Shown in pieces: positions 9,476-19,458 of a stretch of 64,000 nucleotides of DNA. Position 1 is the first letter of the stretch, and every line of letters begins with the position of its first letter. The notes under the pieces were generated by a model. The model made no database searches. It had not been told where the DNA came from and saw nothing but the letters and a program-made list of their open reading frames with translations. A program made the position numbers and the translations under genes. Origin of the DNA: Prinsepia uniflora (lineage: Eukaryota > Streptophyta > Magnoliopsida > Rosales > Rosaceae); NCBI GenBank assembly GCA_032719365.1, contig CM064875.1, forward strand, positions 36,974,693-37,038,692. Reading direction: 5' to 3'.

Positions 9476-12100
9476 TGTAACGACCCGAACTTTTGTAAAT
9501 ATTATTTTATTGTAAAATGACCATTTTGCCCCTAAAGGGAGAAAAAGTCGACTTTTCCCCGGGGAATATTTAGGACTTTGACCCATGCCCGTGACGTAGC
9601 TTAGGACGTCACGAGTCCGTAGGCAGGCGGCACGTCGAAAACGGACGTACGACGAAAAAGTTATGGTCACGAAAGTAAACTCGACTAACTGAACGACCCG
9701 AGGTTTGAATTAAAATAATATTATAATATTAAAATCTGATTTAAATAGCAAATCATTCTGGACCCTTGGATGAGTGACAAGTGTCACTCATCCCAGACAT
9801 TCCCTAAAACCTGGATCTTGGTTGGCCATTTATTTAATAATTATTTATCCTCCTAAAATCCTCACCATCCATCCTAAACTCTAGATTTAATCAGGACCCT
9901 TGATCTCATCTTCCTTTTCTTTTTAACCCATCAGAATCTCACTCTCACACTCACTTTCATTTTCTCCTCTCAAACCGTGAACATACCTTCCTACCCTGCA
10001 CAAACACGATCACCCCTCTGCCTAGCTCCACCTCCAGACGACAACCACCACCACCACCTTCACCAGACACGGCCACCACCACCACAGCCCTGTCTCAACA
10101 ACCCGAAATTCCCCCAGACCTGAGAAGGAAAAACCAACCCAACACAGTTCAACCATCCAAACCTCCTCACCAGGGCTCGAACCAACTTAGGGTTAGGATT
10201 AATGGGACGGCAGGAGGACTCAGAGGTGGACGAGGCAGCTCACGGCGGCGACACGGCGGCGGTAAGCCGAAAAACCCGAGTGACTTCATTTTCCTTCCCT
10301 GTTTCGAAATGGTTAGTTTTGACGTTAGGTTTCTTTGTTCATCTCTGGGACATGTCTTAGGGACCTAGACGACCAGCTTGGACTAGTTCTCGAGGCCAGA
10401 ACCAGGTCGACTCGCCGGAGAAGACAACCAGAGTTGCAGCCAGTTTTCCCTATGTTTTTCAAGTAGCCTCTTCATCTCAAAGCTTGATTTTGACTCAACA
10501 GAGTTGTAGAATAGGTTGTAACGATTCTGTAGGACCAAGCCTCATCGAAAATGGTGGTCAGGAAGGCGATCTGTGATCGGGTCAAGCCGTGGGTCAACGG
10601 CGACCCGATTTCTGCAAACGGGTTAACCCGGTTACTATAGCTGATGACGTCAGTAATGATGTCGTGATGACATCACAGTCAGACCATGGACCAATGCGCA
10701 GGTGACACGTGTCCTCTAACACTGTCAGTGCTAACGTCAGCATTACTGTAGCAGAGTTGACCAGCCCTTTGACCAGGTACGTGGGGGCACATGTGAATAG
10801 TAATTATTGTGGGATCAGTACCATTTTCAAGGTTTCGACGATACGAATCCAATGGCGGTGGTTTCGGGTCAATCGAAGATCGTTAGGTTGGTCAAATTAG
10901 GATTTGAAGCCTTGGGAAGCGTGTTCGGACGGCCTTCCCGGGCCAGTTTTAGCCAAGGGTTTCTTGGTTGTTTATTAGGGACTTATAGTGACCCTTACGT
11001 ATGCTTTGGACATGACAGGAATCGTACATTAGCACTTGGACAAGGTTACACGCTCGGATTTGCAGCGGGATTGTACTGTGAGTGGGCCTTTGATTTCACT
11101 AAACCTTGGCATGCATAACTATTTTCCTTTCTATATATATATATATGCAATTCAAGCAAAAGTATCTGTTTATCTTGAGTTATGATTATGACACGTATTA
11201 CGATGTTTGGGCATGAGACCCGTCTGGTTGGTTATGCACTGTTTTGAGTCATGTATATGTATATGGATTTCGATGATTATCTTTAGTACTGCACTGTATA
11301 GATCTACCCTAGGATACTGTCTCCTCCGGATGTAGGTACCCCGGAGTGGTCACGGCGCATTACCTGTGAGGGGTCATTTTACGGAGGGACTGGATCGTAG
11401 AGTGGCTCAGGAGCAGGATTGCTATTATGGGACGTCTGGGACGTCAGGCATCTAGGATGCCATACCCGGACTGGGTTCGGGATTTGGACTCGGGATTGAG
11501 ACCGCCGGTGGCACGCGTAGCCTTGGGACTGTGACCTTATTGGGCGTCTACGACGTCAGACATCTGGGATGTCAGGGTTGGGATGTATAGTGCAGTGACT
11601 GAGGTTATGTTATGTTGATATTATTCTGCTTACATTTATATTATATTATGGCTTTTGATGCTAATGCATGCTTTTCGAAAAACGGAGGGGAAAAACTATA
11701 TGTTTTCAATATGATGAACTATTTTATAAACTTGTGTTTCGGCCCACTCACCCTTGTTGTTTTACTAACCCCTCTAGGTCGTGCTACTGAGGAAGAAGAA
11801 GAAGAGGATCCCGAGGAAGAGGCATAGGTTTACGTTGCGCACTTGAACCCTACTGCTGGGTAGGTTGGCACGTAGAATGTCTAGAGTCGTGCTCAATAAC
11901 CTGTATTTGGAAACTATCCCTTGTCTGACACTATTTGTATTCGGATAATATGTATGTCTTAATGTGTGTGACTTAAATTTGGATATTTATGCATTTGTTT
12001 TCCCTTAAGGGTATTTTTTTTGGTATTTTGAGGCCGGGTGTCAGACGAGAGCAGGGCACGTCCCCGGGTGATCCAAGGGGGATCGGGACGGGTCCTGTCA
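9476..12100 (+). repeat. Solo LTR (family K) inside a LINE
   Basis: 2,625 bp, from TGTAACGACCCG to GGACGGGTCCTGTCA, flanked by a perfect 5-bp duplication atcca (9471-9475 and 12101-12105). No internal region is present, so the full element was presumably reduced by LTR-LTR recombination. It includes a CCA-rich tract (about 10045-10085), a short TA microsatellite (about 11133-11146) and a GAA-rich stretch (11790-11826). Its 5' end resembles chromovirus-type LTRs elsewhere in the window but is a distinct family. Confidence 0.92.
11078..11777 (+). other. Putative LTR leader intron with a compensatory base pair
   Basis: GTGAGTGGGCC (11078-11088) and GGCCCACTCAC (11741-11751) are exact reverse complements over 11 bases. 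Other families read GTGAGTGGACC and GGTCCACTCAC, so both sides changed together. The second arm lies about 26 bases before CCTCTAG at 11777, with a CTAAC between. The donor-like GTGAGT plus this 3'-site arrangement suggests an intron. Confidence 0.45.
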
Positions 12101-13850
12101 ATCCATACATCCCTGGAATTTCTTGACTTAAGAATGTTAATTTTCTCAACCTTTGTCTATGGGTCTAATAATGAGAGGCATAGGCGTCTCCTTTGGGTTG
12201 ATCTTCTCAATTTCAGGAGGACTATATGTATTATTATTCCTTGGACCATCCTTGGGGATTTTAATGAAATTTCTCACCTTAATGAGCAGGTTGGAGGTAG
12301 TGGTATTTGGGATGCTGGCATGCGAGATTTTTGTAATTGTTTGCAGGGGTGCAACCTTGAAGATTTGCGGTTCTCTGGTCCTCTCTTTACTTGGTGTAAC
12401 AAGCAAGGTAATGTGGAGTCCATATCCCGGAAACTCGATAGGGTTCTTATTAATGAAGGGTGGCTTAGTTAGTTCCCTAGCTCCTGTGCAACATTCCTTC
12501 ATCCAGGATCATCTGATCATGCTCCTGGTATTGTGCAATTTGGTTCCCCTTCCCCTATGCGTAAGCTTCCTTTCAAGTTTTTTGATCTTTATGTTGAGCG
12601 GGAGGATTTCTTATCCTTAGTTGAGCAAGCCTTTAATACTCCGTGTGTTGGTTCCTACCAATTTAAATTTGTTTTTTGGTTAAAGAGGGTGAACATTGCT
12701 TTAAAAGGGTTGAACAATATGCCGCTTACGGATGTTTCGGTGGCTATCAATTCTGCTAAATGGGCTTTGGATTGCTGTCAAAATGAGCTGGTTACTAGGC
12801 CTAATGACTTGGGGTGAATCATGAGCGTGTCTAATGAAGAAGTATGTTGACTGTCTTCTTTCTGAAGAAAGTTTGGTTAAACAAAAGGCTAGGGTGCAAT
12901 GGTTGGAAAAAAAAGGGGGAAAAAATACTGTTTTCTTCCACAAGGTGGTTAAAAAAAAGTTGAACCGTAATAAGATTGATTCCATTACTAGGGATGATGG
13001 GACTGTGACTTGCGATCTCAGTAAGGTTAAGTATGAGGCAGTTTCTTTCTATCAACGGTTATTTGGTAGGGAGGTAATGGTGGAGGATATGCAAGTCAAT
13101 GATGTTATGGCCAACACTATTTCTAATGAGCAAGCGTCTAGAATGGTTGAGGAGGTTTCTGATGTGGAAATTTAGTGTGCTTGTTTTAAGCTTAAGGCTA
13201 GAAAGGCCCCTGAACCTGATGGCTTTATTGCTCTATTTTTTCAGCGGGCTTGGTCAATTGTGGGGCCTCATGGGATTGCTGCTATGAAAGAGGTCTTGAC
13301 TTCTGCGACTTTATTAGGTGAGACAAATTCTACGATCAGTACTTTGGTCCCAAAAGTCCCTAATCTGACTATGATGGGGGAATTCAGACCAATTTCTTGC
13401 TGTAATACCATCTATAAGGTGGTTACGAAGATTATTTCGAATCGAATCAAACCTGTGTTGTCTTAAATCATTTCTCCTAATCAATCGGCTTTTGTAAGTG
13501 GGAGACCTATTGGTGACAATATCCTTTTGGTTCAAGAAATCTTTAAGGGTTACCACCTTAATTCTGGAGTGCCTAGATGTGCAGTCAAGGTTGACATTCA
13601 AAAGGCGTATGACTCGTTGTCCTAGGACTTCATTTTTTCTGCTTTTGAGGCTTTTTGGTTTCCTCTTATATTTATTTCTTGAATTAGAACTTGTATTTCT
13701 AGCCCTCGATTCACAGTTACTATTTTCGGGGAGCTTACGGGTTTCTTTCTGTGGAAGCGCGGTATTCGTCAAGGTGATCTTATGTCCCCTTATATATTTG
13801 TTATTGCTATGACGATTTTCTCCCTTATTTTGAAGAAGGGTATATATCGC
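12101..13850 (+). pseudogene. LINE-1 ORF2 remnant: endonuclease and reverse transcriptase
   Basis: Broken plant L1-type ORF2. Visible in order are the endonuclease motif ILGDFNEI (about 12248-12275), KARKAPEPDGF (about 13190), FRPISCCN (about 13385), NQSAFVSGRPIGDNILL (about 13478), KVDIQKAYDSL (about 13590) and GIRQGDLMSPYIF (about 13765). In-frame stops occur at 12470-12472, 13173-13175, 13464-13466 and 13623-13625, with frameshifts between. The remnant stops before the FADD catalytic box and has no 3' UTR or poly(A), abutting the GEX1 remnant. LINEs normally lose their 5' end, so the missing 3' end points to a later deletion. Confidence 0.88.
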
Positions 13851-15906
13851 AATCCAGCTTTCAGGTCTACATCTTCTGGTAAGTTCTCCTCAATCCAAGA
13901 GGACCAGTTTAAATCGCTATCTACATTGTCCCATGACAACTTCTGGTATCTTTGCATGGCATTAACCTTCTCCATCAACGTATTTAACAACTGATGGTTC
14001 AAGACTTCATAGTCCCTGTATAGTTTGAAAAGGCATCCTTTCAGAAATCTATAATACCACTTTCAACATAAATTTCAAAATTTTCTGCATTTATCATACC
14101 TGTATGTGAAAATTGCATGTATTAGCTGCGCTAAAGCGATTACTGCAAAGATAGATCTGAAAAGGTTTATTTTCCGAGTTTTCTGGTCAATATCGGTCAC
14201 CATCATCCGAATTATTGCTACTTCTATCAAGAATGTGGAACACAGCCCTGTAAATGAAGTTAGGCAGAATAATATAGGGTATGTAAATCAATGAACCACA
14301 TTGAACCACTGTAAGTTTCTGAATGTCATTTCCTTTTTGTAATAAGAAAAATTATGCATGTACCTATATAAATCCAAGGTCTGACTGTGTATGTTTGCTT
14401 TGTGCTTGTGAACATGTAGATAACAAAAATCCCTAGGGAGTAGATAAAGAAAGCTTTGATAATGCGCGATTCAAGCAGCATAGCATTGTGCAGAGCGAAT
14501 AGCTTGTCTAGTGCAATGAACATGCTGGATTGCTTTGATTCGAAAGATTCCTGTCATCAGAGACTCGGGTATCAATGAGAAGAGTTTCGAATACCTGTTG
14601 AACTAACTTCATTATCAAGAGATCTAAGTGTAACAAACGTGAGCTGCCAAGATTGACTTTGAATTTTCCATCAAGTGATCATGAGCTTGTAGAAGCTGTT
14701 GTTGCCTCTGAAGAAGCTCCTTTTGTTGCTTACGCCCATACTCAGCTAATTGTTTTAAGTGTATTTCTGCTCTCTTCTAATGCTTCAGATTGAAATTTGG
14801 TTAGGAACTGAAGATCCTTGAGAGCGGTGGTCTGCCCATCTAGAAGCTGTTGTTGCTTTTCCAAAGACACTCCAGCCATATTCTCAATATCCTCTGCTTT
14901 ATTTTGCAGGTTTGCCATCCTAGATGACATTTGATCTCCGACTTTAGTTATCTCCTTTTCAATTTCAACAGTCTCATTACGTAAGTTATTAATTTCGTGT
15001 CCTAAATGGCTATACGAATCTTGCAGTATTGACATCCTTCATTCAAATTTCTCTTCATTTCTATTTGTCCCTCTTTCAGCTCTGATTGAGAAGCTTGAAT
15101 TTTCCTGGATTGCTCATAAACCGCTGACGAATGCTGCAGCACCATGTCTACATGATCTTCCACATTTTTTGCGGTTAGAGCAACTTGCTGTGTGCGGAGA
15201 TCAATCGAATTCAAAGAATCAAACATCGGATTTGAGCCCTGCAGTAGATACTCCGCTTTCTGTTCGATTGTTTCCAACTTGCCTTCCGCATATTGTGCTG
15301 AATTTTTAAGTTCATTTCCGTTTCATGCTTAAATACTTGAGCCCTGGCAATGTTATGAAAACAAAGTTCTTGTTAAATTATGTTAGGGTGTCAGAAAAGA
15401 TTCAATGAGTTTAGATGAAAGATGTGAAATACTTACTGTAACTGATGGCAGATTGAATTGGTTTCAAGGTAGAATTCCAAATAGACCTTATGTTCATTGT
15501 CATTCAAACCTTGCATGCATTTATGCATTGTAGATTTCGGATTACATGAAGGGAAAGAAGGCCTGCCGGAGTCCTTCTGAAAGCAATCACTGAGATGCCA
15601 AGCAAATCTTGACCGCTTGTCTTCAACAGCGAAAATCTCAGTGCACCCAGCAAAGAGATGTAGGTAAGCATTTTTCCAACAAGAGTTTGAACCTACCAGT
15701 TTCTTCTTAGCATTTTCAACCAGCCTGATTCCCTTCCTGTCATTAAGGCCTTCCATTGAGAATCTACCACCGAAAGCTTCCCTATGACCCGAAAGGTTCT
15801 CATTAGAGGTGGTCTCTTCGGAAGAGGAGAACCAGCCCCATGAGTGACAGTTGAATGACGTCAACGTCAAAACCAGGAGAAGTAGAAGATAACGAACCGG
15901 ACCCAT
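13850..15906 (-). pseudogene. GEX1: GEX1 (gamete expressed 1, KAR5-like) pseudogene
   Basis: Related to plant GEX1, a nuclear-envelope protein of the KAR5/Brambleberry group needed for nuclear fusion in gametes and for embryo development. I read five exons on the minus strand: 15437-15906 (signal peptide, then HSWGWFSSS and a Cys-rich domain with CWKNAYLHLFAGC), 14639-15343 (coiled coil), 14364-14550 (ALDKLFALHNAMLLESR, first membrane segment), 14100-14247 (second membrane segment) and about 13870-14015 (RDYEVLNHQLL). Introns have GT and AG ends. The copy is broken by a deletion of about 10 nt near 15315, a 1-nt loss near 15035 and a 1-nt gain near 14755. The last codons are gone where the LINE remnant begins. 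Exon 1 is open throughout. A functional copy must exist elsewhere, since GEX1 is expected to be essential. Confidence 0.9.
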
Positions 15907-16886
15907 TCGAGGTTAGTATTTTTTTTTTTTCCAAGAATTCGAGGTTAGTATTTGGATTTTACTCTCGTATGTAGTTCTTGTAGAAAAATTGTGGAAGCTG
16001 CACAGAAAATTCAAAATGAACAGACATAAAATATGTTATCTAGCCTTTATAGAAGTGAGAGAGACAGAGAGGAAAGAGACTTGGAGTCCAAGAAACGGAA
16101 CAAGGAAAAGGTTGAAATGTAAAAGATTTTAATTTAGGCTGGTGACTTTTTTATTGTTTATTTATTAGATACTGGACTTCTTAGCCTCTTATGAAGCAAA
16201 ATTTACGGGCAGGGAAAAAAAAAACCAAAATACGAAAGAGATAAGGTGAAGACATGAAAACGGAATATAATTTATCCTGGCATATTAAATTTCTCGAAAA
16301 AACGAGAAGCATTTAGATGATTAGACTGACACTTAGAATGAAAAACGAAAAAGAAGGGTGAGACCGTGAGAGCGTACCTTTTGTGTCTCACAACACCAGT
16401 CACAATTTAACAATTGCTTTTTGTCGCTGAGAATGGAACAATGAAATCATTATAGAAATATATACAAAATGGAGAGACGTGACCTTTCGTATAAAAGGAA
16501 GGAATAAAGACATTATGTTATCTAAATAAGGCGCGCAATGGTTCGTATTCTCATCCCAATTTGTATTAAATGTTGATGTGTCTCATATTACCCATAACCG
16601 CTAGGCTTAGATAATTAATTGGTATTTTTGGTTCTATTAAACGAAAGCTCCTCTAAAACCATGAATTGAATCTTTTGAATATATATCCAAAAGCAATTAT
16701 GCATAATAAACAAGGCCCCAACACTAAAAAAATCCTCTATGCAACACAAACATTTTCATTCTCAAATTTTTATGTACAGTGCCTTCTCTCTTCTTCTCTA
16801 TGTCGTAATAGGAAAATTTGATTGGAGGATCATTTTGATTTATTCCCAGTACGATATTTTGTTTGAAACCATCGGATGCTATGATT
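15907..16886. other. Flank between the two pseudogenes, no gene seen
   Basis: AT-rich, apparently low-copy sequence. It would contain the former GEX1 promoter (minus strand) and the 3' flank of the S-RNase-like exon. I see a purine-rich tract near 16050-16090 and a plus-strand TATAAAAGG near 16490 with no frame downstream. Nothing else is supported. Confidence 0.5.
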
Positions 16887-17264
16887 TTATGGAAACAAGA
16901 TGTCGACTTGGTTTCCACGTTCTGCAGTTCGGTTACAGTCGATCTGCTCTAATGCATTGTATCCAATGCGATCAGGTTTGCAATGGAGGAGGGGTTTTCT
17001 TTTCGTTGCTATTTGAATGGGTGATATTATGTCCGAGTGCTTCCATTTTTTGGTTGCATTTGGTTCAATCGAAGAGTGTGTAAGGATAACGGGAATATTG
17101 TACGACATCCACATTTCGTGGGAACGCTTGAAGTATTGCGTTTGGTTTAGTATTTCTTCAGAACATTTGCCATGCTTGTTCCATTCGCCTTCCCAAAATT
17201 TTGTATCATTCCCCCATTCCACGTCGGGCCAAGATTTCTCCAGATCGGATCTCAATTCAGGGTA
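16887..17264 (-). pseudogene. S-RNase-like T2 ribonuclease, exon 2 only, broken
   Basis: A 125-codon open exon, preceded by a good splice acceptor (CTCAG at 17265-17269) and ending at TAA 16887-16889. It matches the second exon of Malinae S-RNases, the pistil determinants of gametophytic self-incompatibility, which degrade pollen-tube RNA. It begins YPELR and carries SWPDVE and FWEGEWNKHGKCS, the active-site block with the catalytic His at exon residue 31. SPIQIATKRKPLLHC (C4-like) and IDCNRT also remain. Defects: between CKPDR and YNAL the usual C5 block with its cysteine is missing (in-frame deletion, roughly 11-13 codons), and the cysteine after IDCNRTA is Arg. Exon 1, with signal peptide and the other catalytic His, is not found between 17265 and 18532, where a retrotransposon begins. 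An S-like non-S RNase is the main alternative. Confidence 0.85.
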
Positions 17265-18532
17265 CTGAGACATGCAATATTACATAATTTGAGAACTAAA
17301 AACTTACGCTTCACTTTGGATGAATAAATTTAAGATGAGTATGAAATCTCAACACAAAACAAGGTCCCAACAATAACGAAGCGGGAGAGTGGGGGATATT
17401 GGAGTTTGATTGCAATCTTTGAATTTATATAATTGGAAAAGTTGGTAGAAAAAAACAACCTCCTGTTCATCATGAAGTTCAAAACTAAATTCATTTTTAT
17501 AATTTCCATCCATCACTTTGTAATAAATACACCACTTTCCTTTCATGAAGAAGAAAAAAAAAACATATCAGCTAAAATTGTTTAAAGGAAAGAAAATTAC
17601 CTGTAGTTTCAGATTACATTCACACCATAAAGATGCCAAAATTCAACCTAGCATGCAACCTTTGCTGCCCACTGCCAAACCATAATGTTCATTGTTATAA
17701 GTGTACTTAATTAAATTCGTTAAGTTGTTCTACTAAATCGTAAAATCTAAGAGAATATTGGCCAAATCACTTGGATTCTGTTCCACCCGCCTCTGATATG
17801 ATTAAAGAGATTAGAAAGACAGCAACCATGATTTTAATTTCTTTATCCTAACTAACGTATCAATTTATTTCGATTATTGTTGAAGCAGAAATCTGACATG
17901 CTCGAAAAGTCTCCTTGATTTTTACCCAAAAAAAAAAACAATTGAAGTCAAGGTTCAAGCCCTAAAGAATTGTTCAACCAAAAATACTCTGATACTTAAG
18001 TTCGCTTTAAGAGTAAAATCAATGAGAACTTTAGAAGCGATGAATGAAGTACCTTGAATGCCGAATGAGCTTCGTTATTTATTGGGAAAGCTTGTAGGCT
18101 TCGGAACATTCTGATTAGTCGATGAAATTTGTAATTAATAAACATTTTTTTTAATAAAAGATATTATTTAATAATTGAATATTGAAAACAATTAATTCTC
18201 AAAGAGAATATTATTATTATTGAGATTTTAACTCGATTAAATAGTACATTTAGCTGGTAAATATACTATTTAATGTGGATGCATGTGAGTCCTTAATGTC
18301 ATTGTTAGGGGCAGTTTGGACATTATCCGAATTATGGGTCATATGACAGCTCCATAATTTTGTGGTGATTTTGGGTTCAAATATACCCTCAAGTCGCATA
18401 GGAATTTAGGGAATCTTAAGGGATTTAGGTTTTACTAGTAGTCCCAGTAAATCATTTTGGAGTAGGATTCTATCTTGTCTTATATTTTTTTTATTGAAAC
18501 AATTTGATATACATCAGATTGTGGCAATGAAG
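17265..18532. other. AT-rich flank, no S-RNase exon 1 found
   Basis: I searched the minus strand for the conserved first-exon motifs (FQFTQQ-like and HGLWPS-like) and found none. Two weak items are present: a 65-codon minus frame (17349-17546) with an acceptor-like AG upstream and no recognisable domain, and a 20-codon hydrophobic frame (17767-17829) that looks like a signal peptide but ends in a stop. The rest resembles intron or intergenic DNA. Confidence 0.5.
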
Positions 18533-19458
18533 TGTTCATGCCCAAAATGTTGTTGTAGCGAAATCTGGAATTGTCGTTCGATGGCTTGCTTTTCAAAGGA
18601 GCAGATACACAAGTGTTTGGGTGTGGGGGACCTCTTCTTCGTCGTTTGATGTAGTGGAGTGTGGTGTAAGTGACTAAGGCAAGTGGAGAGACAGGTGAAA
18701 GCCTTGGGCCATGGTGTCGTGGTCCTGCCCTAAGTGGGCTCGTTCAGCTGAATTGGCCTTCTAGCTGCCTTCAAAGTAGGCGTGCCACTAATAGAAGCTG
18801 CTACTAAACATTGTTAGAAATGGGTTCTGAATTGCGACCCAAGAACCTTCGTTCGAATCAAGTGAGAGTGGAGCAAGCAGGCATCTTACTTGTGTTCTTT
18901 TCTTTGCCTTCCATGAGGACTTTAAATAATTTATTTTGCGTCTAGTCCAAGTTTAATGTTGGCGTGTTCATCTTAGTAGCGTGTAATTCAGAGTTTGAAG
19001 GGGGAGTTAGATAGATCAACCTCTTCAATTTAGACAGTTTGAATACTGAATCAGAACATAAAGATGGTTCTACAAATTACGTAGCCATATAACTCATTAG
19101 TTGTTATATTCCAGTTTTCGAAATAAGAAATGAAGAAACCAATTGTAGAGATGGAGATGGCGCATACAAACACCAAGAAAGTAAAATGCTTGAATAGAGT
19201 GATGAATAGAATTACAAGTGCAGGAAGTAAACTATCTCTAGATTCGCCATGGATTGGCGATCTTGGCCGAGAGACCATCAAATAGATGAACGTCCGTTGG
19301 AAATCATACCAAGGCGTTGGCAGAACAGTACAAAGACATGATAATATCGGGGAGTGAGATTGTGAGGATCTCAAAGATTAGTTTGAGGCAGTCGAAATGA
19401 GGGAGGTGTTAGGTGGCCTTTAAAACAAGTTGTGGAAGCAAGTCAGGATGAAGTTTAG
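18533..19458 (-). repeat. Left LTR of element D, first piece
   Basis: Begins TGTTCATG, matching TGTTCGTG at 33103. Between about 18650 and 19150 it has roughly 500 bp with no counterpart in the right LTR, so either an insertion here or a deletion there. Alignment resumes with 'caaacaccaagaaagtaaaa'. Confidence 0.75.

Noticed and set aside
11612..11827. 71-codon frame ending in an acidic Glu-rich tail
   Set aside because: It overlaps the paired-site and AG region of the solo LTR, and the acidic tail comes from a GAA-rich stretch. Only the part after the AG is conserved in position with other LTRs, so it is treated as leader sequence, not as a gene.
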